A program made the position numbers and the translations under genes. Below are positions 7,761-14,271 of a stretch of 18,862 nt of DNA, piece after piece (the first letter of the stretch is position 1; the number at the start of each line of letters is the position of its first letter). This DNA comes from JBEDKD01 sp041172365 (GTDB taxonomy: Bacteria > Cyanobacteriota > Cyanobacteriia > Cyanobacteriales > Microcoleaceae). The notes beneath the pieces are model-generated. The model did no database searches. It had not been told where the DNA came from and was given only the letters and a program-made list of their open reading frames with translations. The stretch covers positions 1 to 18,862 of the forward strand of contig JBEDKD010000010.1 of NCBI GenBank assembly GCA_041172365.1, in the 5' to 3' direction.

Positions 7761-8531
7761 TTAATCTAATAAATCTGGCTCCTGATGTACGATCAAATCA
7801 TAAAGGGGTTGAAAACTAAACCAACCCATTTGATGAGTACCCACTTGTCCCGCGGTTAAATGGGCAAATTCCGGGTCAATTAAAATCGGTTTGCCCGCGG
7901 CTTCTGCCATTAATTGTGCTTGACAAGTTCTCTCCATTGTAATAAACCACCACGCGGCTTCATCAACACTATGGCCAACGGTAAGTAATCCGTGATTCCG
8001 CAAAATTATGCCTTTTTTATTACCAAGAGTTTCTCCAATACGTTTGCCTTCTTCTAAGTCAAGAACAACGCCTGTATAATCATCAAATAAGGCATGATCT
8101 TGATAAAAAGAACAGGCATCTTGTGTTAAAGGATCGAGAAGACGACCTAAACTTGACCAACTTTTCCCATAAACGGAATGGGCGTGGGCTGCGGCTATAA
8201 TATCAGGACGGGTGGCATGAAGTTGGGAATGAATGGCAAAAGCCGCGGCATTAATCGGTTTATCGCCCTCTAAAATTTCCCCTTGATGGTTAACTAGGAT
8301 TAAGTCACTCACTCGCATTAAACTGAAGTGTTTTCCCAGGGGATTTACCCAAAAAAGATCGCGATATTCGGGATCTCGCGCGGTAATATGTCCGGCAATT
8401 CCTTCGCTAAATCCAAAACGACCAAAGATGCGAAATGCCGCGGCTAAACGCTCTTTTCGATGCCGACGCTCTTCTTCTACGGATGCAAAGGTGGGATATT
8501 CCAGTATTTTCAGAATAGGTTGGGATGACAT
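7761..8531 (-). CDS. Class II aldolase/adducin family protein
   Basis: A 256-residue cytosolic protein of the class II aldolase/adducin superfamily, whose zinc enzymes include fuculose-phosphate aldolase and ribulose-5-phosphate epimerase. Three metal-ligand histidines are recognisable: H116 and H118 in AHAHSVYGKSW and H180 in RNHGLLTVG. At the spot where fuculose aldolase has its catalytic Glu, this protein reads INAAAFAIH (93-101), as in the adducin-like branch, so aldolase chemistry is uncertain. TQDACSFYQDHALF and the FSEGIAGHIT block also fit that branch. The reading frame is open upstream to a TTG at 8585, but ATG 8531 gives the usual family length and the 18 extra residues look unconserved. 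It is head-to-head with the HDAC-family gene; the starts are 53 bp apart, suggesting a shared regulatory region. Confidence 0.85.
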   Translation of the reverse strand: MSSQPILKILEYPTFASVEEERRHRKERLAAAFRIFGRFGFSEGIAGHITARDPEYRDLFWVNPLGKHFSLMRVSDLILVNHQGEILEGDKPINAAAFAIHSQLHATRPDIIAAAHAHSVYGKSWSSLGRLLDPLTQDACSFYQDHALFDDYTGVVLDLEEGKRIGETLGNKKGIILRNHGLLTVGHSVDEAAWWFITMERTCQAQLMAEAAGKPILIDPEFAHLTAGQVGTHQMGWFSFQPLYDLIVHQEPDLLD

Positions 8532-8584
8532 AAATACTGCACATAAAATATTTTGATTATAACAACATAGATCAATTAACGACA

Positions 8585-9589
8585 ATGAGCAAATTTGCTA
8601 CCTATCTTCATCCCCATACTTGTTACACTTCTCAACAGCGCGATCGTGTTTCTTTTGTCGGTTATTCTTTTCCCTATTTTAGCAAAGTTCGTCAAAATCT
8701 CGCGAAACTCCTTCAAAATTATCCGACTCTACCGATTAAGAAAGCACTATATACGGACTATCTACGAGTGCATACAGAAGATTATCTGAGAACTTTAGCA
8801 CTAATGGCTTTAAATCAACCTGTCAATCAATTACCTAAACTGAGTGGGGAATGTCAAAATCTTGAATATTGTCTCCCCGGTTATTTATATGGACTTGGTG
8901 GAATGTTAGAAGCAATAGATACAATGAAAAAGGGGAGTTTAGAAAGGGCTTATTGTTTTAGTTTACCAGGACATCATGCTTATGCTAATTCGGGACATGG
9001 TTATTGTTTACTAAATCCCCTTGCAGCCGCGGCTCGATATGCCCAAACTCAAGGATTTGATAAAATCCTAATCGTTGATTGGGATATTCATCATGGTGAT
9101 GGCACTCAGTGGATTTTTAGTAATGATAATAGTGTCTATTGTATTAGTATTCATTCCGCGGTTGATATTTATATGGCTAAAGCTTCCGATTTAACATTAG
9201 GGACAACTACTGTAGGGGACGCGATCGGACATTGTAATATTCCCATTTTAATACAATCTTTTCCCGTAGAAATTTTAGCCTCGGAAGGGTTAACGGGAAC
9301 GTTTTATCAGGGTGAGGAAAGTTTAGATATTTTTGCCGACGCGTTATCGAAAATACCTTGGCAACCGGATTTAATTTTAATATTTTCTGGTTATGATTCC
9401 CATAAGGATGATTGTGGAAAAAATATTACTAATTGGACTAATTCGGATTTTAAACGATTAACCCAAATTGTCTTAGATTTGGCAAAAAAAAATTATTGTC
9501 CTGTTTTATCGAGTCATGGAGGTGGGTATAATTTATCTGTCACCCTCTCCGCGGCGGTAAGTCATGTCGAGGTTTTGGCAAATTATTGA
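8585..9589 (+). CDS. Histone deacetylase family protein (bacterial deacetylase-like)
   Basis: A 334-residue cytosolic zinc hydrolase of the arginase/deacetylase fold, which removes acetyl groups from acyl-lysines, acetylpolyamines or related amides. The catalytic His pair is H130/H131 in LPGHHA, zinc ligands are D167 and H169 in DWDIHHGDGTQ, the third is D271 in SGYDSHKDD, and the transition-state tyrosine is Y315 in SHGGGYN. The loop GHGYCLLNPLAAAARYA (137-153) occupies the usual GFC-x-x-N position. All catalytic residues are present, so activity is likely; the substrate is unknown. ATG 8585 gives an N-terminus matching family length. The gene is divergent from the aldolase/adducin gene, and a hairpin in the downstream MITE (9637-9657) may end its transcript. 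Confidence 0.88.
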   Translation: MSKFATYLHPHTCYTSQQRDRVSFVGYSFPYFSKVRQNLAKLLQNYPTLPIKKALYTDYLRVHTEDYLRTLALMALNQPVNQLPKLSGECQNLEYCLPGYLYGLGGMLEAIDTMKKGSLERAYCFSLPGHHAYANSGHGYCLLNPLAAAARYAQTQGFDKILIVDWDIHHGDGTQWIFSNDNSVYCISIHSAVDIYMAKASDLTLGTTTVGDAIGHCNIPILIQSFPVEILASEGLTGTFYQGEESLDIFADALSKIPWQPDLILIFSGYDSHKDDCGKNITNWTNSDFKRLTQIVLDLAKKNYCPVLSSHGGGYNLSVTLSAAVSHVEVLANY

Positions 9590-9612
9590 TTAGGCAATTT
9601 TGAGTTGTCTAT

Positions 9613-9711
9613 GGAATGAAAATTTAATAAAGTAGTGCAGGCATCTTGCCTGCTTTTGCTCTCAAGGGTTCCCCGATAAACCCAATGCTAAAGTTATTTA
9701 ATTTCCATTCC
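9613..9711. mobile_element. MITE-like element, copy 1 (99 bp)
   Basis: Terminal inverted repeats start GGAATGAAAATT (9613) and end in the complement of GGAATGGAAATT (to 9711), about 17-18 of 21 bp pairing. The inside contains GCAGGCA-TCT-TGCCTGC (9637-9653) followed by TTTT, then a variable stretch and AACCCAAT. A second copy in the same orientation is at 13086-13186. It has no coding capacity, so any movement would depend on a transposase elsewhere. Target duplications are not clear. Confidence 0.75.
9637..9657 (+). terminator. Hairpin within MITE, candidate terminator of the HDAC-family gene
   Basis: A perfect 7-bp stem GCAGGCA/TGCCTGC with a 3-nt loop is followed by TTTT, 48 bp after the stop codon. 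The T-run is short, so efficiency is uncertain. The same hairpin sits downstream of tRNA-Gly in the second MITE copy. Confidence 0.45.
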
Positions 9712-9748
9712 TATAACGATTAACCCAGAAAATTTGAGGTAAAAAGTT

Positions 9749-9941
9749 ATGTTAGGAGCAATTATTGGTGATATCATCGGTTGGTGGAGATAGTGATACG
9801 ATCGCGTGTATCGCGGGTGGAATTGCCGATGCTTTTTATGGCAACATTCCTAACAAGATTGTACAACAAGCTTTAGTTTGTCTGAGTGAACCTCAATATC
9901 TCATTTTTGAGCAATTTATGTCAAAATTTGTTAATAGGTAG
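9749..9941 (+). pseudogene. ADP-ribosylglycohydrolase remnant with internal deletion
   Basis: A gene start is visible: a GAGGT ribosome site at 9736-9740, then ATG 9749 encoding MLGAIIGDIIG, the canonical N-terminus of ADP-ribosylglycohydrolases (DraG/ARH family). The frame stops at WWR*. In another frame from about 9780 the sequence reads VGGDSDTIACIAGGIADAFY and runs to a TAG at 9939-9941. This is the C-terminal metal-binding block (GGDSDT) and last helices of the same family. The middle of the gene, most of the usual roughly 250-300 residues, is missing and the two ends are out of frame. An intact gene would have removed ADP-ribose from proteins or related substrates. It cannot be functional here. 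Confidence 0.8.
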
Positions 9942-9943
9942 TA

Positions 9944-10000
9944 GGGGCGGGTTCACCCGGATCTTTCATCTCAAAGCGATGATCTTCATAAACCCGCCCC
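9944..10000. repeat. GGGGCGGGTT...AACCCGCCCC inverted repeat, copy 1
   Basis: GGGGCGGGTT (9944-9953) pairs perfectly with AACCCGCCCC (9991-10000). It begins three bases after the pseudogene's TAG. A relative beginning GTAGGGGCGGGTTTACCCG lies at 18708-18766. Confidence 0.75.
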
Positions 10001-10033
10001 GCTTTAATCTCAAAGCGATAATCTTCATAAACT
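9968..10033. repeat. Direct repeat of about 26 bp
   Basis: ATCTCAAAGCGATgATCTTC (9968-9987, continuing ATAAAC) recurs at 10007-10032 with one mismatch, 39 bp later. The first copy lies in the loop of the GGGGCGGGTT palindrome. This looks like local duplication or nested repeat insertion; no coding role is seen. Confidence 0.6.
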
Positions 10034-10140
10034 TCTCTCATGTCAAATATTACGGGCGGGGGGGGGTTTATCAAGCTTATGGCTGGGAAATTAAACGTAC
10101 TCCGATCGCGCCCCTACCATGTAATTTGGTTTTTTTGAAA

Positions 10141-10169
10141 CCGCAGATAAACGCAGATAAACGCAGATG
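10141..10169. repeat. Short tandem repeat CGCAGATAAA x3
   Basis: Three successive units of CGCAGATAAA (first unit begins CCGCAG, last ends GCAGATGGG). It is non-coding, a dispersed simple repeat. Confidence 0.75.
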
Positions 10170-10173
10170 GGAT

Positions 10174-10290
10174 AAACCCCCTTATGTTTCACAATTTCGC
10201 AATAGTGGTGCGGGTTTTTTCCGGTTATTTGTTGGTGGGATAAATTTGGGTTAAACCGCCCCTACAAACCCCCTTATGTTTCACAATTTC
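10174..10290. repeat. Pair of exact 25-bp direct repeats
   Basis: The 25-bp sequence starting AAACCCCCTTATGTTTCACA occurs at 10174-10198 and again at 10266-10290, 92 bp apart. The segment between includes GCGGGTTTTTTCCGG and ends in GGTTAAACCGCCCCTAC. The arrangement suggests a duplicated target or a repeat cassette inserted between copies. No ORF of credible composition covers it. Confidence 0.7.
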
Positions 10291-10297
10291 CCCATAG

Positions 10298-10395
10298 GGA
10301 ATAGGTAATAGGTAGTAGGTAATAGAGGTGTTAAGTATTAGGAGATAAGTCAGAAACCATTACCAATTACCAATTACCAATTACCAATTACCCAA
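10298..10395. repeat. Heptanucleotide tandem repeats (TAATAGG-type and TTACCAA)
   Basis: Two simple-repeat tracts: an imperfect GGTAATAGGTAGTAGGTAAT run around 10300-10326, and about five copies of the 7-mer TTACCAA at 10360-10395. The tracts are roughly complementary (GGTAAT versus ATTACC). Such heptamer repeats are known in cyanobacterial spacers. The second tract ends just before the stop codon of the permease gene. Confidence 0.75.
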
Positions 10396-10398
10396 TCC

Positions 10399-11466
10399 CT
10401 ACTTTTGTAAACTGCGAGGATCGAAAGCATCTCGTAATCCATCACCTAACAAATTAAAGGCTAAAACCGTTAAAATAAGTAAAATCGCGGGGGGCCAAAC
10501 TAACCAAGGTTGTAATACTAAAATTGAGGCACTCGTTCCCACTGATAATAAATTTCCCCAAGACGGATCGGGTTGTTGAATCCCTAAGCCAATTAAACTT
10601 AATACTGATTCCGATTCGATAAAACCCGGAATTGCTAAGGTTGCTGAAATGACGATATAAGTTGCCGTTTGAGGCAAAACGTGACGCAAAATAATATAAA
10701 ATGAACTCCCTCCCATTGCTTTTGTTACTTGGACAAATTGACGCTCTTTAATTGATAAAACTTCCCCTCTAATCACTCTGGCTAACCCGGCCCATCGCAC
10801 AAAAGAGGTAATAATAACAATTAATAAAAATCGTTGACTACTGCTTAAATTTGTTGGTAAAATTGCGGCTAAGGCTACTAATAAATAAATACTAGGAATC
10901 GTCATTAATACTTCGACAAAACGCATGATAAGACTATCAAGCCATCCGCCAAAATAACCGGAAATGCCACCAATAATCATCCCCAGGGGAAAGGAAATAA
11001 TAATCCCGACAATGCCGATACTTAAACTAATACGACTTCCATAAACAATACGACTAAATTGATCGCGGGCTTGTTCATCTGTTCCTAAAAGATTAATTTT
11101 CCCTTCTCCCATCGCGCCAAATAAATGAATATCCGTTGGGAAAATCCCTAAAAATTTATAAGATTCTCCTTTAATAAAAAATCCGATAGGAGAGGGTTTT
11201 TTCCAATCGACATTTAATTGACGATCGCCCGTATTAATATCTACGGGACCTTGAGTGGTAGGATAAACATGGGGACCGATAAATTGACCTTCTTTGGTTT
11301 TCCAATAAATATGAGTCGGTGGTAATAATGAACCATCAATTTGTGATTTATAGGGATCATAGGGGGCGACAAAATCTGCCACGATCGCGCTCAGATAAAA
11401 GATTAATAAGAGGAGCGCGCCTAATTGAGCTAACGGATTTTTTCGGAAATTTTTCCACCACTTCAT
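10399..11466 (-). CDS. Peptide/nickel-type ABC transporter permease (OppC/DppC family)
   Basis: A 355-residue inner-membrane permease of the binding-protein-dependent type that imports peptides or related solutes. TM1 (about 13-34) is followed by the OppC N-terminal motif FVAPYDPY. A long periplasmic loop (about 38-125) includes PHVYPTTQGP, PIGFFIKGESYKFLG and DIHLFG. Then LLGTDEQARDQFSRIVYGSR leads into five more membrane segments. The EAA loop that contacts the ATPase is at about 235-266 (EVLSIKERQFVQVTKAMGGS). The protein is longer than DppC (about 300) because of the loop, which occurs in one OppC subgroup. No ATPase, partner OppB or binding protein lies in the window, so the system is split. 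ATG 11466 follows a TATTAT sequence, a weak promoter candidate. Confidence 0.9.
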   Translation of the reverse strand: MKWWKNFRKNPLAQLGALLLLIFYLSAIVADFVAPYDPYKSQIDGSLLPPTHIYWKTKEGQFIGPHVYPTTQGPVDINTGDRQLNVDWKKPSPIGFFIKGESYKFLGIFPTDIHLFGAMGEGKINLLGTDEQARDQFSRIVYGSRISLSIGIVGIIISFPLGMIIGGISGYFGGWLDSLIMRFVEVLMTIPSIYLLVALAAILPTNLSSSQRFLLIVIITSFVRWAGLARVIRGEVLSIKERQFVQVTKAMGGSSFYIILRHVLPQTATYIVISATLAIPGFIESESVLSLIGLGIQQPDPSWGNLLSVGTSASILVLQPWLVWPPAILLILTVLAFNLLGDGLRDAFDPRSLQK

Positions 11467-11526
11467 CGGATTTTAGATTTTCTATAATAGGATTGGGAAT
11501 TGAGAAAAAAGACATCGTTAATAGAC

Positions 11527-11587
11527 ATCTCCCAAAAATACTGTAGGGTAGGCATCCTGCCTGCCAGGGATGGGATTTTTGGGAGAT
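11527..11587. repeat. Nested inverted repeat, spacer between AI-2E-family and permease genes
   Basis: ATCTCCCAAAAAT (11527-11539) pairs exactly with ATTTTTGGGAGAT (11575-11587). The loop holds a second palindrome GTAGGCATCCTGCCTGC, resembling the hairpin of the MITEs. It lies 4 bp beyond the stop of the minus-strand AI-2E-family gene, but no U-tract follows on that strand, so it is better read as an inserted repeat than a proven terminator. Confidence 0.65.
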
Positions 11588-11591
11588 ATCT

Positions 11592-12707
11592 TTAAGGGTT
11601 AATACTGGGGGGAATCTCCCTAGGAGTATCTTCTGTGAGTTTATCATAAAAGGGATTATAGAAGAAAGAACCCGTTTGTGGCGGTAAGGTGGGATCGAGG
11701 GCGATTTCCACAATACTTTTAATCACACCCGTTAAGGGAATTGCCAAAATTACTCCTAAAAGTCCCGCGACTTTTCCTCCTAATAATAAAGCCGCGAAGA
11801 CAATCACGGGACTGAGCCCGGTTAAATCTCCTAAGACTTTGGGCGCGATCGCGTTATCTTTAATTTGTTGAATTGTCACAGAGAGTACCAAAACTTCCAA
11901 GGCTAACCATTCATCAATAAATAATACGATAACCGTGACAGCACCTATTCCCAAAGTAGCACCAATAAAGGGTAGAATTTCCAGTAGGCCAATAAAGACA
12001 GCAAATAAGAGAAAATAAGGAACCTTTAACCACCAAAATCCGAGTGCTAAAGTCGTGGCCATAAATAAACCTAAAACCAATTGTCCCACGACAAATTTTT
12101 GTAGATTTCGTTGTAAAGTATCTCGAAAGACATAGCGCACTTCCGGGGCAAAAAAACTGGTGAGTCCTTCCCAGATTTTCATCCCATCAAGTAACATATA
12201 AAATGAGATTACTACAATGAAAATTAAATCCAAAAACCAATTAAAAGTTCCTAAGACAATACCGAGTCCTTGAGCCGCGATCGCTTGCACTTGTCCCTGA
12301 ATTTTATCAAAAAGCTGTTGCTGTAAAATTGGCACATTAAAAGGGAGATTTCGCTCCTTACTCCAGACTTGAAATTCGGTTAATTGTGTTTGTCCTGACT
12401 GTAACAAATCTGGTAATTTTACCGCGAATTGACTGGCTTGAGTCCAAATCGGAGGTATGACAATTAAAACGATTAAAGTTACTACCAAAACCGCGATTAA
12501 ATAGACAACACCTGCCGCGAGTCCACGGGGGATAAACTTTTGCAAACGCGCGACGGGATAATTTAGTAAAAAGGCAATTAATCCCGCGGTTACTAAAATA
12601 CTAATTAATTCCGCGACATAATTAAGGACTCCCACGGTTAACCATCCAGTCACAAGCAGGAGTAACCAAGTAATAAGAAATCGTTGAGTCGGTGAAAATA
12701 TATTCAT
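11592..12707 (-). CDS. AI-2E family transporter (PerM/UPF0118-type membrane protein)
   Basis: A 371-residue inner-membrane protein with about eight hydrophobic segments: paired ones at about 10-50, one at 63-85, a soluble stretch at 90-145, then segments at about 150-173, 205-225, 230-265, 268-280 and 297-335. Family blocks are visible: LLEILPFIGATLGIG (241-255), DNAIAPKVLGDLTGLSPV (284-301) and GGKVAGLLGVILAIPLTG (310-327). Members include the AI-2 exporter TqsA and sodium/proton antiporters, so the substrate is not predictable; cyanobacteria carry several paralogues. The frame is open upstream to a TTG at 12746, but ATG 12707 (MNIFSPTQ) gives the usual start just before TM1. It is followed by the OppC-type gene on the same strand, 125 bp away. 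Confidence 0.87.
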   Translation of the reverse strand: MNIFSPTQRFLITWLLLLVTGWLTVGVLNYVAELISILVTAGLIAFLLNYPVARLQKFIPRGLAAGVVYLIAVLVVTLIVLIVIPPIWTQASQFAVKLPDLLQSGQTQLTEFQVWSKERNLPFNVPILQQQLFDKIQGQVQAIAAQGLGIVLGTFNWFLDLIFIVVISFYMLLDGMKIWEGLTSFFAPEVRYVFRDTLQRNLQKFVVGQLVLGLFMATTLALGFWWLKVPYFLLFAVFIGLLEILPFIGATLGIGAVTVIVLFIDEWLALEVLVLSVTIQQIKDNAIAPKVLGDLTGLSPVIVFAALLLGGKVAGLLGVILAIPLTGVIKSIVEIALDPTLPPQTGSFFYNPFYDKLTEDTPREIPPSINP

Positions 12708-12910
12708 ATTATGATATAAGAAATTCCTGTGAAGACCGGAGATCAATATATTTTATAATAGTAGACAGCAGTACCAACATAAAATTTTTTGGCAAAATTT
12801 CCCATTTTCACCCCCAAAGCACGTCAGAGACTTCTCTTGCACAAGGGCTTTCTGGGGCCCTTCTCAGATAATTCTTTACAGAAGTTTACCCAAATTGAGA
12901 CGCGCAGGGG

Positions 12911-12939
12911 TTGACAGACAGAGGTTAAGTATGTATCAT
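12911..12939 (+). promoter_or_regulatory. Promoter of tRNA-Gly
   Basis: TTGACA (12911-12916), a 17-bp spacer and TATCAT (12934-12939) make a near-consensus sigma-70 promoter, with transcription expected near 12946, about 24 nt before the tRNA. The rest of the spacer (12747-12910) shows only a small AAGGGC/GCCCTT palindrome at 12843-12862. Confidence 0.75.
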
Positions 12940-12969
12940 AAGAGATTGTGAAGTAAATCAATCGCGATC

Positions 12970-13041
12970 GCGGACGTAATTCAGTGGTAGAATGTCAGCT
13001 TCCCAAGCTGAACGTCGTGGGTTCGAGTCCCATCGTCCGCT
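12970..13041 (+). tRNA. tRNA-Gly (anticodon CCC)
   Basis: A full cloverleaf can be folded by eye. The acceptor stem GCGGACG pairs with CGTCCGC. The D arm contains AGTGGTAGAAT. The anticodon stem TCAGC/GCTGA (12995-12999/13007-13011) closes the loop TTCCCAA with anticodon CCC at 13002-13004. The T arm is GTGGG-TTCGAGT-CCCAT. The discriminator base is T and CCA is not encoded. It reads GGG glycine codons. The 5' end overlaps a HIP1 palindrome (CGCGATCGCG, 12963-12972). TTTTT follows at once (13041-13045), and a MITE hairpin lies 65 bp downstream. Confidence 0.95.
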
Positions 13042-13085
13042 TTTTAAGTTAATGACATATCAGGAGAAAACCGGGTATGATGTCA

Positions 13086-13186
13086 GGAATGAAAAATTAA
13101 TAAAGTAGTGCAGGCATCTTGCCTGCTTTCGGGCAATTATGGGCTCCACTACCAACCCAATCGTCAAGTTATTTAATTTCCATTCC
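13086..13186. mobile_element. MITE-like element, copy 2 (101 bp)
   Basis: Same layout and orientation as 9613-9711: GGAATGAAAAATTAATAAAG at the left end, GCAGGCA-TCT-TGCCTGC (13110-13126), a variable middle, then AACCCAAT and a right end closing in CATTCC. The flanks match copy 1 closely while the middle (about 13128-13155) does not, suggesting conserved ends and hairpin with a free centre. It lies 45 bp after tRNA-Gly. Confidence 0.75.
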
Positions 13187-13366
13187 TAACTACTTTAGTC
13201 CCAAAATCAATAAAAAAATCAATACAAAACTTACACTCCCTTGCCTATCGAAAATAAGTGGTAACAGGGGGGTTAAATGATAATGGATAACTCGAAGAGC
13301 AGGAATTAAGATATTAATTAATTTCAGGGAACCCTAAAAAATGAGATGTTGGCGGAAAAACAACAC

Positions 13367-13431
13367 CCAGAAACCAGGTTTAGCCTAGAGATTTCTGATC
13401 TTACCCTATGAGGAAAAAACCTAGTTTCTGG
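13367..13431. repeat. Inverted repeat CCAGAAACCAGGTTT
   Basis: CCAGAAACCAGGTTT (13367-13381) pairs with AAACCTAGTTTCTGG (13417-13431) at 14 of 15 positions across a 35-nt loop. It lies just downstream of the minus-strand CBS-CP12 gene. AGAAACC/GGTTTCT palindromes are a common dispersed cyanobacterial repeat; a terminating role is possible but there is no T-run. The spacer 13187-13366 shows nothing further. Confidence 0.65.
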
Positions 13432-13473
13432 AAATGCTTACCCAAAATCTAAAGAGGAGAAAAGTCCGCGATC

Positions 13474-14091
13474 CTAATTATCATAGATACGAGCTTCCGC
13501 GGCATCAGGATTTTCTTCACAATAGATTTCAAAAGCAGTTTTTTCAAGAGCGTGAGCCCGTTGGTGAGCGGCTTCAGCTTGTAATTCTTCCACAATATCC
13601 CACGCGACCGCGCAATCTTTAGAATTTACACCTTTTTCGGCTGAAATCTTCTTCGCCTCCGCGATCGCGTCTTGAATTTTCTGCTCAAGCAAAACCGACT
13701 TAGGGTTTTCCAGAAAATCACTTTTACTGAGGATATCAGTAACAGAAATAATGCCGATCAGAGAATCCTGAATCACAGGAGCACGACGAATACCCGTATT
13801 AGCAAATAAACGAGCCACATACTCAACACCCAAATCAGGATTAACGGTGATACAAGGTTTGGTCATAATCTCATAGACACGGACCTTCGCGGGGTCTTTT
13901 CCATAGGCAATCACCTTATAAATTATATCTGTTTCCGTAATAATGCCATAGGCATCTTGATCATGGCGGCGTTCCACAATCAAGGCACGCAAACAGAGAT
14001 CATTCATAATTTTTACAGCTTCAGCAACCGTAGCGGAACCACGAATTGTCTCTACATCCGCGGTCATAATATCTTGTGCTTTCATCATCAT
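13474..14091 (-). CDS. CBS-CP12 fusion protein
   Basis: A 205-residue cytosolic regulator. Two CBS motifs form a likely adenylate-binding Bateman module: CBS1 about 5-60 (AQDIMTADVETI to GIITETDII) and CBS2 about 72-125 (VYEIMTKPCITV to GIISVTDIL). A CP12 domain follows (about 140-205) with its core AWDIVEELQAEAAHQRA (163-179) and the ending FEIYCEENPDAAEARIYDN. Canonical CP12 uses two Cys pairs to bind GAPDH and phosphoribulokinase in the dark; here each pair has one Cys (C160, C191), and A200 replaces the last one. Redox control like free CP12 is therefore unlikely, though the phosphoribulokinase-contact tail is kept. The frame is open to a GTG at 14136, but the ATG triplet at 14091-14083 with GAGGG upstream is the better start. 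The pentapeptide-repeat gene lies upstream on the same strand. Confidence 0.9.
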   Translation of the reverse strand: MMMKAQDIMTADVETIRGSATVAEAVKIMNDLCLRALIVERRHDQDAYGIITETDIIYKVIAYGKDPAKVRVYEIMTKPCITVNPDLGVEYVARLFANTGIRRAPVIQDSLIGIISVTDILSKSDFLENPKSVLLEQKIQDAIAEAKKISAEKGVNSKDCAVAWDIVEELQAEAAHQRAHALEKTAFEIYCEENPDAAEARIYDN

Positions 14092-14147
14092 AAGTGAGCC
14101 CTCATTACATAAAGTCCTATAGATTTTGAGCCACACTCAAAACCAAG

Positions 14148-14204
14148 AATGATTGTTTATTCTTTTAACAATCATTATAGCATTTGTTGATGTAATTGAT
14201 GCAA
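14148..14204 (-). promoter_or_regulatory. Candidate promoter and palindromic operator of the CBS-CP12 gene
   Basis: On the minus strand TATAAT (14179-14174) is a perfect -10 box, with TTGCAT (14204-14199) upstream at a long 19-bp spacing. Overlapping the -10 and running downstream is a perfect inverted repeat AATGATTGTT-N9-AACAATCATT (14148-14157/14167-14176). Its placement over the transcription start suggests a repressor site. The regulator is unknown; it does not match the NtcA pattern GTA-N8-TAC. Confidence 0.45.
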
Positions 14205-14271
14205 AAAAATCTCAAAAATTCGGAAAAGGAGGGTTTTGCCAAAAAAAGCAAATCACCCATAATTGTAACAC

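Noticed and set aside
8532..8585. Longer aldolase/adducin protein starting at TTG 8585
   Set aside because: The extra 18 residues look unconserved, the TTG would overlap the divergent HDAC-family start, and ATG 8531 gives normal family length.
9886..10254. 122-codon plus-strand ORF starting inside the ADP-ribosylglycohydrolase remnant
   Set aside because: It crosses several non-coding repeats and its translation has no protein-like blocks; it is a chance opening through repeat DNA.
10360..10395. Possible mini-CRISPR (regular TTACCAA units)
   Set aside because: Units are 7 bp and contiguous, with no spacers and no cas genes nearby.
11357..11713. 118-codon minus-strand ORF bridging the AI-2E and permease genes
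   Set aside because: It is out of frame with both genes, spans a palindrome and has no recognisable protein features.
12708..12746. TTG start for the AI-2E family protein
   Set aside because: Adds 13 unlikely residues; ATG 12707 directly precedes the first membrane segment.
14092..14136. GTG start for CBS-CP12
   Set aside because: Adds 15 residues that fit no domain and cover the GAGGG ribosome site of the ATG triplet.
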